Positions 48,500-60,833 of a stretch of 64,000 bases of DNA are shown here, in pieces. Source of the stretch: Nymphaea colorata (Eukaryota > Streptophyta > Magnoliopsida > Nymphaeales > Nymphaeaceae); the NCBI RefSeq assembly GCF_008831285.2, contig NC_045145.1, positions 4,938,723 through 5,002,722 of the forward strand, written 5' to 3'. Position numbers and translations under genes: made by a program. The notes under the pieces are model-generated. The model saw only the letters and a program-made list of their open reading frames with translations, did not search any database and was not told the DNA's origin. The number at the start of each line of letters is the position of its first letter. Positions within the stretch are counted from its first letter, which is position 1.

Positions 48500-51400
48500 A
48501 AGAGGTTGCTCTCAAGTTTGTTCCCAAACCCAACTCCAATCTGTGTGCGCCTGTGAAGATAAGTGGACATGCATAGATTACTTTTCCCAGCTTCGCTTTC
48601 AACATCGATTGGCTGGCCACTTCAATCGTCTAATGATACTTTGCCACAAGCGGGATAGAGAGAACGGCCTTTAAAAATCTAATATGGTTTTCCAGCCAAA
48701 AAACAGAATCATGTTCGCTTTTGGCTTTATTGATACGTAATCTCAAGAAGTAATAAAGCGCCGAGCTAATATGCGAGAAAGTAAGATGGAAACGTCAAGA
48801 GCTTAGGTAAATATGAATCCATATTTTCGACTCTAAGATCTGCAAAATAAGTTCATTATACAGAATACAAAAGCTGTCAAAAAGTAGAGTTGATCCCGGA
48901 GTGATTCAACCAGATACATCCTTTCATATTCTCCGAAATGCTTCCAGCCCGTATGTCGTTCCTGTCACATGTTGAAAAGATACAGTTTAATTGGAAACTC
49001 ACTGCCACAAGGCCCATGCTGCTTTAATGCTTTTCAAAAAAACTTAGTGAAACAAAGTACAAATGTTTTACCTGAGTTCAATCAGATTATCTTAAATGCA
49101 AACAGTAAATACACTTTGTAACTCACAAAGAGAAATTGATACACAGGATGGAGAAACAATTTAAGGTTTATCATTAATTGGCATGCAAGTAGCATAAGTT
49201 AGTTGAATATATTTCTTCTCAAAAAAGTTCCAAAGCTGCCACAGAATTAAGAAGAGCAAGGCTTATATTTCTTAGAAATGAATACTTACATGAAATTTTT
49301 TACTTAAACTATGTGCGATGGTTGTACTAGTGTCAGAATCACTTCATAAGTGGAAACTAATAAATAAAAAGTGTACATAATTGACTTGATTTACAAGACT
49401 TGCTTTTTATATAAAACCTCATCAAGAAATACATCAGGTCAAAGACTCAAGAAATTGCATCTGACATTTAGTTACTTTTGAGATAAATGTAAATGCGTCC
49501 CCCCCGAATGAGCTAGAGATTCATGAATATTGAAAATGAAATTCGAACAGCTTACAAGTGTTCCGGAAAGTAAAATTTGACCAAGAAGACTTGGTTCTTG
49601 AAGTGTCTCAGACTCTCAACCTTTCATGATGACGACAGTAATCATGGCAACTCTGGTAGTCTTATGCATCATACTGCATCTTGTAAAATTTGTCAATTTC
49701 AAGTTACTTTCTTTTCGTTTTTAACTGAATTTCAGGGATTATGTTGATAATATCTTTACTCCTGTTCAGCAATTACTATTTAATAGCTGCACCCTAAGAA
49801 AATTGGGTTAACACTAGAGAAAACACAGGACTCTTCCAACCTTCTTGTGTTTATCTGAAGATGTTGTAGTAACCGGGAGCAAAAGAATTGCTCAGTTAAA
49901 AATACTTTGAAATAACATCAACACATGGTGATGAAGACCACATCAGTGCAGGTACAGGTGCACGTGCAAGTGCAGAGTCTGCAGACTATTAAGGAGTTAT
50001 TACAGGATTGGATCAGAATCAGATCCATTTTGTTATCATGAAGGGCGTTTGTAAGGGTATTCTTGTATTAATGCTTCACATTAAAGGACAGTTATGCCCA
50101 ATCAGAAGTTGTAATCTATATAAGCTAGAAGATTTGCCATGATGCCCACATTGGTAAACGTCAAAGACAAGCCCCAAATCTACAACTTTTCTTCTTCCCT
50201 CTTATAAACACAATCTGTTGCACTTCCAAAACCAGATAAGTAACAAACCAGGTTTAGATCTAGGGCTCAAAGTTGATTCCAAAAAGTATAAACTTTGTGA
50301 CCATCATCTTATCCAAAGCAAGAAACTATTCTTCAACTGATTTCCATCCTTCTCGGTTTTTTGTTTCTATTATCTTTTCTCTTTGTTTCATATATTCTAC
50401 TTCTCTTCTCTTGTATAATATATATAATTTCTCATCTTGACATCTGCTGCCATTGAATTTCTGTTCTCTTTTTCAGGACTCTAATTTTTCCCAAAGCCAA
50501 CTTCGTAATCCGTGAAAGGACCATGAAAGTAGTATGAGACTCCACGTACATACAGCTATTATAATTTCTCAACATCCTTAGCATGAAAATATTGCCAAGT
50601 CTTCCCACACTTAGGATGCTACTTGAAATCTGTGACAATAGGATTATAGGCAGAGGAAGAGTAGAAATGACATTACACCCTTTCCTCACAATCATAAGTG
50701 GCAGATCACCTAGTCAAATTGGGGATTACACGAGTCAACTTGGATCACCAAGGGACAGGGTGACGAGTCAAGTGTTGACTAAATGCAACATATCCTGAAA
50801 GCAGGCTGTTTTATTCAGCATCAATTCTAACTATTAGTCAATATCACCAGAAAACAAACTATGGTTGTTCATTAAATAAGCTAATCAGACAGTTGTTGTT
50901 TATTAGTTATTACTTTGTAGTTGTGTTCATAAACTATAGTTATTTGATAGTATTTACTCAACACTTGTGATTTCATAGATCCGTTTCAACTTCTTCATGA
51001 AGTTGTAGTAAAAATACATTATAAAAATTTATGAATTGACGCGGTTCAGCTGCTGAGTCAACTTGTTGGCCTGCCGATCCGACTCCAATAGAAGTAGATC
51101 AAGGTAGCATCACTGTGAAATGTAAATGAAACCCTAGAAAGCAGCAGCAGTAGGAGATCATGCTGTTGACATATTTGAGCTTAAGAACCATCTTGCGAGC
51201 CGTACCGTCTCAAAACAGTGTTCCGCATGAAGGCATCACAGGAAACACTACCAACGTCGTTTATAGAGAAATCCACATTCCTTCCCACCTCATCAGGACA
51301 ACACACTAGTAGATTGATTGTGGGATTTCTCTTTCGACAGTTCACCTTTTCATTTTCTTAATAATGTAGGCGTCCGAACACTTAACCATAAATCTAACGG

Positions 51401-51653
51401 ACGATCCTCTCCTGATTTAGCAGATCAATTATTATAGAATTAGAATTTCGGTAACAAATGTCTTATATACATCGGACTTTGGAGGCTATGAAGGAGGCAG
51501 CAAGTTTATCGTATTAGATAGAATTGGAGCATTTAAATGAACTTAGACTTTTCATTCTTCCTGCAGTAGGAAAAATACACCAAAACACACAGCAGGCAAT
51601 GCAAAACCGACGTGAAGCGAAGAAACGCCAAAGAAGAAGAATGATCCATGTAC
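48500..51653. other. No gene recognised; possible solo LTR
   Basis: AT-rich. About 49925-50480 has LTR-like character: a TATA-like ctatataagc at ~50116, a pyrimidine-rich leader after it, and wording like plant Copia LTRs (aagggtattcttgtatt). Ends and target duplication could not be fixed. Part of this stretch may be the 3' UTR of Sec61 gamma. Confidence 0.3.
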
Positions 51654-52014
51654 CTAACCAGATCCGACGATGATATTATTGATGGGAATGAAAATCAGCT
51701 TGACAAAGAACCCCACGAATCCCATCACCGCGAACCCGATCGCTGTCCGGAACGCCACTTTCGTAAACTCTGAACCAGATCAAGGTAAACCCAACACAAA
51801 TCAACAAGGAAAAAAAACGAAGAGACACCTCAAGCACGGAATTGAGAGAAATTCAAGACGATCCAACAAGAAAAAATGGAAAAGCAGATAAATCAACGTA
51901 TTTGCAGGGAAACCACGCACCCTTGCGATCTGGCTTGTGGCATCTCTTGACGAGGCGAATGCTGTCCTTAGAGAATTCCCTAAGCGGGTCGACAACGGAG
52001 TCCAGGGCATCCAT
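51654..52014 (-). CDS. SEC61G: Protein transport protein Sec61 subunit gamma (69 aa)
   Basis: Two minus-strand exons, 51921-52014 and 51654-51769, with a 151-bp GT-AG intron. ATG at 52012-52014. The protein runs [20 protein letters not shown], then [20 protein letters not shown], and a single membrane helix [19 protein letters not shown] before INNIIVGSG and TAG at 51654-51656. Sec61 gamma (SecE homologue) is the tail-anchored small subunit of the ER translocon, its helix clamping the two halves of Sec61 alpha. Family length is 68-70 aa, so this is complete. A donor-like GTTAGG overlaps the stop, but splicing there is not needed. The reading matches plant orthologues closely. Confidence 0.95.
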
Positions 52015-52360
52015 TTTCCGGCGACGGAGAAAACCCTAGACAGGCACCGCAAGGACGCAACGGCAAATGAGCAGGGGGAGAACAGCCGGGGAAAAACGGA
52101 AAAAAGTTCATTTAGAGTGATTGTAATTTCAAAATCAGCCTTCACATTTTTACCATTTTATATAAACCCTACATTTTGCGACAACTGCCAAAAGTTGAAG
52201 CAATACCGCATCATGTTATGTTTTTCATTTTATGTCTATATTGAGGAGACTGCCTCTTTAGCGCAAACCCCAACATAATACCCTTAATGGCTTATATTTT
52301 AAGGTTTTTTTTAAGGTTTTAATTTGTTTTTAGACTTGAGTAGACTTATGATACACTTGA

Positions 52361-52416
52361 AAGTATCACACTTCTCGTTGTTTACAAGTCAAGTATCACA
52401 CTTCTCGTTGTTTACA
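52361..52416. repeat. Two-copy tandem repeat, 30-bp period
   Basis: aagtatcacacttctcgttg plus tttaca occurs at 52361-52386 and 52391-52416, identical, separated by agtc. Confidence 0.9.
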
Positions 52417-52754
52417 GACAACGAGATAACTATGAATCACCTTGTCGCTTGGTTGCGCTATGTCCCTTAAAATAAGATAGCATGATATATTAAAACTTTA
52501 AAAAGATTAACAGTCAGTTTGGATGATGCATTTGGTTTGTACCGTATTTTAAGGATGTTACATTTATATACTGTTTTGTTGTAAGGACAACTCTTCCTAA
52601 AACACTTGTCAAGTGTCTTAAGGACAAAGAGTCCTTGTTCATATGAACAAGCTGTAATTTTGTCCAGTCTTTGATTATAAAAGCAAAATTTTCAACTTGC
52701 CTTGTTTGCCGTTTGTTTAAAGAATTAGACGAACAAGTTCAACACATGCTTTGC

Positions 52755-52757
<3 letters not shown>

Positions 52758-52789
<32 letters not shown>
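52758..52789. repeat. (AT)n microsatellite
   Basis: About 16 uninterrupted AT units. Confidence 0.95.
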
Positions 52790-52792
<3 letters not shown>

Positions 52793-53398
52793 ATAAAATG
52801 TGGACTTCTCTTGCTATGAACATGCAAATAAATGTTTGTATAATAACCTCCAAAAACAGGGCCTAAGTGGACAAAAAATTTCTTACATATTGCATCTTTG
52901 GTTTGAGCTTGAGAAATTCTCTTCAGCCATATATAGTAGGCAATACTGATAAAGGTGACTCTATGATTGACCCATCCATAATCAATTTTTATTAAGTTAC
53001 GGTTGAAGATAATTGACTTGACATGAGAATGTCAATCAACAATCGACTTTATTGAGTTTAATTAATTTGAAGTCCAAGATATCTGACTCGAAATGAGAAT
53101 GTCACGTAGGATAATTAATTTATCTGATTGAGATTAATAAAGGCAAGCAGATTTGAGAATCATTTCAAATTTATATGGACAGATTTTCCACTAGAGATTC
53201 ATCCTTGAAACTTGACCAGATGGTTGTCATCACGGAACGAGTCAGAATTTCATCTTTGAGGGTGGACGAATGGTCATGCGACATAGTGAATAAGATTTTT
53301 GAAAATTTTTCATATGGTAATTGTTATTTCTCATAAGTCTTACAGGGGCCAAACTGAAAATTTTAAAAATTTTCATTTACAAAATGTAATTTTTCAAA

Positions 53399-53475
<77 letters not shown>

Positions 53476-53490
53476 TACACACATACACAT
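53399..53490. repeat. Compound (AC)n(AT)n(AC)n microsatellite
   Basis: About 15 AC units, then about 16 AT units, then further AC/ATAC units. The flanking AC tracts and central AT tract are roughly symmetrical. Confidence 0.95.
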
Positions 53491-54096
53491 ACACGCATTC
53501 TTGATATTCTATCAAAGATTTATAATATGCAATATGCTTTACAAAGAAAAAAGCCATGTGAGAGAAATGTTTGCTAATGAATGATATGTTTAGTTTACCT
53601 CATTGATAACATATATGGATTTCTTATGAATTATGTCATAACCATAGCATGTAATTCTTCATGATCTTAAGTTGGAGTGGGTAATGTTATTCATAATTAT
53701 ACTTTGTCTTTCTAGTTTTGAAAGGTCACCTAAAATTTAATTTTTGGGTTGGCAAGCGAGAGTTTCCAAATCTTTATCAGCTACACTCTAACCATGAACA
53801 TTAGGAGCCAATGTTTGTAGTGGTTTTAAAATTTCACTCATTTCTACACTTAATTTAGTATTACAAAGAATGGTCTTGTATAGCTATTTTCACTGCAAAG
53901 TTAAACACTGTAATAGTTTGTTAATTTTTTTTCAAAGTCATTTTCTATACATCTTTGGTTTAATTAAATTACTTGAGATAGCATCTATTTAGGATTTTTT
54001 TTTAATTTGTTTCCACAACTTATAATTTGAATAAGTATAATATATGTTTGCAATTGAAGATGGCCAATTAAGACAAATCTAATTTTTTTACATAAG

Positions 54097-54851
54097 CAGC
54101 TGCTGGAGGTGCACTGATCTTGAAGCCATGCATGTATGGTTTGCGGAAGTCTTTAATTGCCATTGATGTGGACTTGTTTATTTGGTATGAAAGAAACTTT
54201 GATGGTATGTGTCTGTTTTTCTTTTGCTGGCTTAAAGGTCTAACATACATGCATTATTGCTTTATTGGATCTTTTTAGTAAAAGGTAAGAAAATTTTACG
54301 AGGACTGGCCATTTCCTTTATGTGCATTCTTAAACAAAAAGGATGAGCTTCAAGGAGTATAGCATATAGCATAGATGGTCAGGCATCTTGCCTGTAAAAA
54401 CCGAGGTCTCTAGTTTGATTCTCGCGAGCACTATGTTCATGTGTCTTAAGGGGCATGGTAGGACACCACATCTAAGTTAAATGGTGTATTATCTTCATCG
54501 ACACAACTCAAGACCCCCAGAGACATGGGGAATTGGAGGGTGTTCGAGCCTCATTCTGGGTTGTATGGATGAATCTCTTGCTCACCTGAAAACTAAGTGG
54601 ATGAAGTTTTTGCATTGTAGGTTTGGTTAATTTTTTTGTGCTTTTGATTGAATGCACTGCTAGAAGTCTGTTTCATGTGAATGGTGTAGTCAATCTGCGT
54701 GTTCTATTTCTGATACATTTTGTACCATGAATGTTTGAACTTACTTTCTTCTGATTTTGGTGCTTTACTATTGTATCTTAGATTCCAAGCATGACCGGAA
54801 AGATATGGGGATCGCTGTTTTTGTGGAGTCTCATGGATCTTTTGAGCTTCG
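54097..54851 (+). other. Two phase-compatible exon candidates, unidentified
   Basis: Candidate A 54097-54204 (after ..cataag, ending before GTATGT) reads AAGGALILKPCMYGLRKSLI then AIDVDLFIWYERNFD with phase-1 end G. Candidate B 54782-54851 (after ..tatcttag, ending before GTGAGG) begins AT and so completes the split codon as Asp: DSKHDRKDMGIAVFVESHG then SFELR. Borders and phase agree, but I do not recognise the protein, and no start, stop or further exons were found. A SINE-like repeat lies in the would-be 577-bp intron. A third helix-like frame at 56646-56760 (MQKQGDERLGGRLSLLPDSG) may or may not be related. Could be a gene remnant or chance. Confidence 0.25.
54345..54615 (+). mobile_element. 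tRNA-derived SINE candidate
   Basis: An A-box-like tagatggtcaggc is followed ~35 bp later by a B-box-like agtttgattctcgcg (cf. GGTTCGANTCC), then a non-coding tail of ~200 bp. The spacing fits a tRNA-type Pol III promoter. Ends and target duplication not defined. Confidence 0.5.
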
Positions 54852-55128
54852 GTGAGGCGATTGTGCCTGGAGAACAGCCGGTTAAATCGCCATTCTTGAG
54901 ACCATACTTGCTGTAGATGAGACCATACTTGTTCTTGGCGTGAAGGTAGTCTCTATCTTCTGCAATTCCAAATGAACTTTATGAGCGGTAGAAGCAAATA
55001 GTTTCAGTGTTTAATTTTAAGCCACTCAGAACTTTAAAACTGAAAGAATGTTTTCGCAAAAATCTCCGTATCAAGTTCCGTTGAGAAAAGAACATCATGT
55101 TCTTCTTTTCTGAAGATAGACACTCCAC

Positions 55129-55541
55129 TAGGGATGTCAATATATCAAATTTGAATCGGACATTCGGCATCACCAATTTGAAAAAATCGGATATGAAAAA
55201 AAAATTAATAGTCAATTAAGAAATGAGAACATATTTGGATTTAATAAATGGCATCTGATCGGATTCAGATACGGATTCAGATGGGACTCATTTTTAGACA
55301 AATATCTTGTATCTAAAGCTATTAAATTTTAAAAATTGGCAAAATCCGGTTCAAAATTCACATTCGGATATAAATATAAAAATCAGATTTGGATTGTAAA
55401 ATCAGATTCCAGATTTGGATTCGGATAAGACTTTTTTTATTCAAATTCGAATCCGAATTCGAATCTAAATATGTGAATATCCGAAAAAGCGGATATGATT
55501 AAAGATGTATCTGATCCGAATCAAATCCGTTGACATCCCTA
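55129..55541. mobile_element. hAT-type MITE, family C
   Basis: 413 bp with perfect 12-bp TIRs TAGGGATGTCAA / TTGACATCCCTA and an 8-bp target duplication CACTCCAC / CACTCGAC (one mismatch) at 55121-55128 and 55542-55549. The interior repeats cggat and tcggattc motifs. Non-coding. Confidence 0.85.
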
Positions 55542-56903
55542 CACTCGACCCACGAAGGAAATCTTTTCAGGTTTTTACCTTGGTCACCCAACTCATGACT
55601 GTCTGGATTCTCGTGGGTGCTAGATCATAAAAGGTGAGAGCATGATACTCCATGGATATACACACTCCACCTTGGTCAGCCCAAACCCTAGAAGCAAGAG
55701 GAAGGAGGAGCCTTTCATGTCTTATTCAAGGAATTGTTATCCTCCTACTCACATAAGAAGTGTGAAAGACTATTAACAATAGTCTTTGAAACTAGTGTCA
55801 TAACTTTTTTAATGAACATGTGCATATATCAGCTTCCTGATGCTGAAGTAATTAATAATAGGGCTACCATATTTCATAAACGTTTAGATGTGCCAAGATA
55901 AGAGAAGGACTTGCAATCTCCTTTATCGAGCTATTTTGCAATAGTAAAAAGCTATTATCTCTCATGAATCTGCTCCAAAGATTGGAGTAGAATTATGAAA
56001 TACAGTAACACATCTTACAAATTTAGGACAATCTTTGAGACAGATTAAAGGGACAAAAAGTTATTACTATTATTAAAAAAAATAGGTATTTTAGTCATTT
56101 ATTATTATTATTTTTACTCTTGTTCATACGAACCTGGTTATATGCGCCATGCTGGTGCACAAATTTTTTGTGTGCTAGTATGGTTATGATGAAAATACCC
56201 CCAGTTCACACAGAAAAAAAAACAAACTTTTTTTGTGAAGAAAAAAATGAAAATTGAAAAAAGTAAAAAAACTAGTAGGACATTCTTTCTTAGAAAATTT
56301 CCAAAATGTCTCCCAGCTCTTATTATGTATATGGTAGGGGTGCACGCAACTCAATCTCATTTTCTCTTTTCCATACACGGTACTTTGGTCATTTCAAGCC
56401 ACATACATGACCTCATGCCATCAAGAAGTCTTAGCTCCTACTAACCTGAAAATTGCTTGATTTTTATCAGGGTGAGAACATTGAATGGGTAACTTTGAAG
56501 TTTTCAAATTCCAAACCATCAGCTGAAGACTAGATAGGCGTTTTCTCTCCTTCAAATTTCAAGTATTTTCTATGTTCATTCGACATTCTGTCCTGATCTA
56601 ACTTCTGTTTATTGCTAGTGCCTTGTTCAGCAGAAATCAAGGTCCATGCAGAAACAAGGGGATGAGAGGTTGGGTGGCAGGTTGAGCCTTCTGCCGGACA
56701 GTGGAAACCCCGCTCACCCAAAAGCAGCCCATGAACTTATAGCCAAGTCAATTCAATTAAGCATCCATATGCTGTTAACTTGCTATCACAAAAAACCCAT
56801 TAATTTTCGGCATGTTTTCACAGTGCGTCAATCTGTGAAGCCGTGAACTCTTAGAGATTTGGCTCCATTGTTATGTACTTCCACTATTAATGTTTGCTGG
56901 GAG

Positions 56904-57093
56904 CAAGGGTGGAGCCAAGGGGGGGGGGGCATAGGGGCCCTAGCACCTCCTCAAAAAAATAATAATTACATGTAAATTTTAGAAAATTGCAGTTGTCATA
57001 TATAAAAATTTTGAAAAATGATATTTCGACCTCTGTCAAAATTTAGAAACTTTAATTTGGCTCCCTTTATGAAAAATTTATAGCTCCGCCCTG
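56904..57093. mobile_element. hAT-type MITE, family A (copy 3, best preserved)
   Basis: 190 bp starting caagggtggagcc and ending tagctccgccctg, flanked by a perfect 8-bp duplication GCTGGGAG (56896-56903 and 57094-57101). Contains a G10 run near the left end. This copy fixes the family as hAT by TIR (CAGGGCGGAGC type) and TSD length. Confidence 0.85.
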
Positions 57094-57914
57094 GCTGGGA
57101 GCTGTACTTCTTGGACGTATATTATGATGTTCACCAGAATAACACTTGTTTTGACGGACCACTATTCATTTGCAGTATCGGTATGCAAACTATTCAAATC
57201 CAAACTACACAAAAGCAGGGGCTGAGACTTTGAAACTTCAACTGATCAATCAGAGGGCTGACTTTTCTTTTGCACTGTTTTCAGGGGGTATCTCAAATGT
57301 ATGCTCTTAGTGCTCTCCAACAGTTTTTAATATTCTATTCCGCTATGCACTGTAGTATTGCTTCTGAAAAAGGATTTCTGCCACTAATTCCCAACAAAAA
57401 GCACTACCATGCATAGGGTGATCATGCTTACAAATAATGCTGCAGAAGTTGTTGTAGTGTGGAAGCATCAGTAGAAGTTCTTTCTACCATGCAAAGTCTC
57501 TATTCCTTGGTAATCAAAGCCCAGAGGTCTACAAACTAGCTTGTGTTCAATTAACCGAGTGGATGAACTGCCCTACTTTTGAAGTTTGATATACCAATTG
57601 TTGTGTTAATCCACGCAAAAACATCCTATTTAATTCACTTGTTCGTGAAATGAAACTAAAGCTGTTGTATTTTAAAAAAACATATGAAGGTATCTCTGAA
57701 GTTGATGTTGATAGATAGACTAATCCTTGATCATGATTTATAGCACGAGCACTGCAGCCAAAAGATGAAACTTGTGATTAGGGGTAAAAAATTGATTTTT
57801 CTGTTAGGACTCATTTTTTTCACAAATTTCTTGAAGTACCTACTTTTAAATTCCACTATTTTGCCTTTGGTCTAAGCGGGTACTTATTCTGGCAAATAGA
57901 CATAGACACTGGGG

Positions 57915-58300
57915 AAAAGGCATGGGGGCGGCCAGGGGCCACGGCCTCGCCTTAGATTTTTAAAAATTTAAAATTATACATATAAAATTTAAAAATTCTA
58001 GTTTAAACTATATTAAAAATTTATATTTCAGATCTATGTTACTAGAACATACTAGTCCCATAATTTAGTTTTGCAGTCCTTTTTTTTTTTTAGGCTTGGA
58101 ATTAAGCCTAGGCAATGGGCCCGGATACCCGACGGGTACCTGGTACTCGGCTTCATCAGGCCTGGGCCCAGGCTAGAAAAAGCCGGCATGTGTCGGCCCA
58201 ATTAATTTTTTTTTAATTTTTTATTATTTTAATTTAATAATATATACATATATATATTATCATTAAAAATATATTTTATATTCAAAAAATTTGAGGGTCA
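57915..58300. repeat. Degenerate repeat cluster
   Basis: 57915-58060 resembles family A MITEs (gggggcggccaggggccacgg, then AT-rich core) without a clear right end. 58095-58240 has gggcccgg/gcctgggccc motifs like the family D MITE at 63539. No protein. Confidence 0.35.
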
Positions 58301-58693
58301 TTTAGCAGCAGAGGTACTTTGGGAGTGTCTCATGAATCTACTAAAAAAACGAGTGCATATTCATTGAACAATAGTTCTAATGTTTTATGAATCTACCTCA
58401 TTCTATATTCTTATAGTTTCGTTCATGCCAAATGACCTCTGCATGTTACAATAATCGATGATTATCGTTGCTAATAGTACATGACTGGTATCAAACTAGA
58501 AGCATAACTCTCTGGTTCAGGTTTTTAACTGCTGCCAAAGCTGGTCGTAGTCTCAAATGCAATTTCTTTTGCAAATGCAAAGGCCCCCCCGCTTATCCAC
58601 GCCTTGCTCAAGGGAAGTCCTGGAATGAAACCCATTCCTCTCTACTCTGAGCACAGTGATCTGCGATATACCCATTCCCCTCTCTCTCTCTCG

Positions 58694-58696
<3 letters not shown>

Positions 58697-58750
<54 letters not shown>
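58697..58750. repeat. (AT)n microsatellite
   Basis: About 27 AT units preceded by (TC)n at 58680-58692. Confidence 0.95.
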
Positions 58751-58754
<4 letters not shown>

Positions 58755-59017
58755 TATAGCATAAAATAAAACTGAAATGAGAAAATCTGTTGTTAAAAAA
58801 GCCTAAAGTCAGAGGCTTAACATCCAGGAATAAGCCTAACGGCATCCAATGAGCCCACATGCATGCTTACAGAGTCAGAGAGACAGACATGGTTTTAGTA
58901 CTCTCCTTCGGCTTGCAATATGGCATGTTCTTTGCAAACTTCAGCTAGACTAGCGGCTACAACATCGATGAGGCTGAACCTTTTGTTTCATGGGGCCCCA
59001 AAGGGGGAGCACAAGCC

Positions 59018-59492
59018 TGAAAAAAGAAGAAAGGAGAAGATGACTCAAAAATTAATGTGGTTCGGAAAAATCCTACTCCACGACTCAGTCATCAATTCCT
59101 TGATGATCTGGTTCCCTTACTCAATACGATTTCATACATAGTTTGGATGAATTCAAATTTGAATTCAGTCCACTGTTTTCAATCGGATTACAGCCTCTCG
59201 CCTTGATTCTCTCCTTTTCTTCAACGTTATCCTTAAATCTCTCATTTTTATCAAGATCCGTTTTTCTCTCTTGCCCGATTTGTGTCCCTGCAATATTGGT
59301 GGCACCTGATTTTATGAATGATGAGCTGCAACGTTACCACGATCTGAGACGTTACCACTGGCTGATGGTGCGTTATCTTCTTGCCTGATTCGTTCCCGTT
59401 TAATATTGCTGATTTTTTATTTGGCGATGTTAATATTGTTGATTGCTGATTTGGGGACGCTACCATGAATTGGTGCATTAGATGCGTTATCA
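59018..59492 (-). repeat. Copia 2 3' LTR (475 bp)
   Basis: On minus it starts TGATAACGCATC and ends CTTTTTTCA, as TG...CA. Its far end (59018-59129) matches 63889-64000 closely, with a 3-bp difference in the agaaga run and a few substitutions. Confidence 0.9.
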
Positions 59493-59502
59493 TCCCCCCT
59501 CA
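59493..59502 (-). other. Copia 2 polypurine tract
   Basis: Minus strand TGAGGGGGGA lies directly before the 3' LTR, the expected plus-strand primer site. Confidence 0.8.
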
Positions 59503-59509
59503 ACCGAAG

Positions 59510-60790
59510 GACAGCTAGCAGACGTAAGCCAAGATGTCGAATAAGGAATGTGAGCCTGTGCTGAGACAGTGGTTTGGTAAACCTATCAGCAAGCTGACAA
59601 GTTGAGCAGTGTGTATCAAGACAGCCAGCCCAATTCACATCAGAGTATGCCCGAAGAGGGAAATCGTGAGATTTAAAAAATCGAATACCATAGTGAGAGG
59701 TACCACTGACATATCGGAGGATCCGTTTAAGGAATTGAAAATGTGTCATCATTGGGGCATGCATGAATTGGCATGCAAAATTTACAACATAAGACAGATC
59801 TGGTCGTGTAAGAGTCAGATACTGAAGTGCTCTTGCAAGGCTCCGATATGCTGTTGGATCAGAATAGGGAGCATCAATCCCTTCAGGATATTTAACACTA
59901 GCAGTAATCGGTGTGGTTATAGATTTACAGTGCTGCATTTGTGCTCTAGAAATAATGTCTTGAGCATATTTGGACTGATGCATAAACAGGCCAGCATAAG
60001 TGCGTACAACTTGAATTTCTAAGAAATAATGCAGATCACCCAGATCATTCATAGCAAATTGCTGTCTGACAGTTACCAGAAAAGATGATATGAATGAATG
60101 GGAATTACCCGTAAGAATAATATCATCAATGTACAATAACAAAATAGTAACAGATTTGTCTTGTCTACGAACGAAAAGAGAGGGAACGGTGATGCTAGCA
60201 ATGAAATCCATAGAAAACAGGAAGTGGGCAAATCTATCATACCATGCCCGAGGAGCTTGTTTTAATCCATAGAGAGCTCGATTCAATCTACAAACATGAT
60301 GTGACTTGGATGGATCCTTAAATCCAGGAGGCTGCTCAATATACACTAGCTCACGTAAATAAGCATTCACAAATGCATTCTTGATATCTAATTGCTTGAG
60401 AGGCCAATCAAATGCAAGGGCAAGACTAAGAACAATTCTTATAGTAGCAGATTTTACCACTGGGGAGAAGGTTTCCAAGAAATCCAGACCTTGAACTTGA
60501 CTATATCCTTGCGCTACAAGTCGGGCCTTAAGACGGTCAAGCTGTCCGTTGTCTTTTAGTTTGGTTTTGAAGACTCATCGACTGCCAATCACATGCATAT
60601 TTGGTGTACGAGGCACAAGATCCCAAGTGTGATTGCCCTGTAAAGCAGCCATTTCCTCTTTCATAGCTTGATGCCAACCTGGGTGCTTGAGAGCAAGAGT
60701 ATAATGTGAGGGTTTGGTTAGAATGGGTGAGGTAGTAAAGGCATACTTAGGATTAGGTTTGATAATGCCTGATTTGGATCGGGTAGTCAT
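59510..60790 (-). pseudogene. Copia 2 reverse transcriptase, RNase H deleted
   Basis: 60790-60575: RT start (HPGWHQAMKEEMAALQGNHT). 60478-59510: METFSPVVKSATIRIVLSLA, LDIKNAFVNAYLRELVYIEQ, LNRALYGLKQAPRAWY and catalytic LLLYIDDIILTGNS, then TRPDLSYVVNFACQFMHAP. After YSDVNWAGCLDTHCST (~59630) the frame jumps straight to LADRFTKPLS, which in intact elements lies at the far end of RNase H, so roughly 100 residues including most of RNase H are deleted. Confidence 0.9.
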
Positions 60791-60833
60791 AGAATGAGTG
60801 GAAAGAGAGGGATTCGTGGAAGGTAATGGTGGG

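Noticed and set aside
48900-48972. Possible third coding exon for Sec61 gamma (splice from 51659)
   Set aside because: Reading straight on gives VGSG then TAG and the exact family length of 69 aa. A third coding exon would add residues no family member has.
53363-53557. Open frames across the compound AC/AT repeat
   Set aside because: They encode only dipeptide repeats from the microsatellite.
58920-59017. Short frame starting MACSLQTSARLAATTSM just left of the Copia 2 3' LTR, as a disrupted gene start
   Set aside because: Only ~33 codons, no family recognised, and no continuation visible because the other side of the insertion is outside the window.
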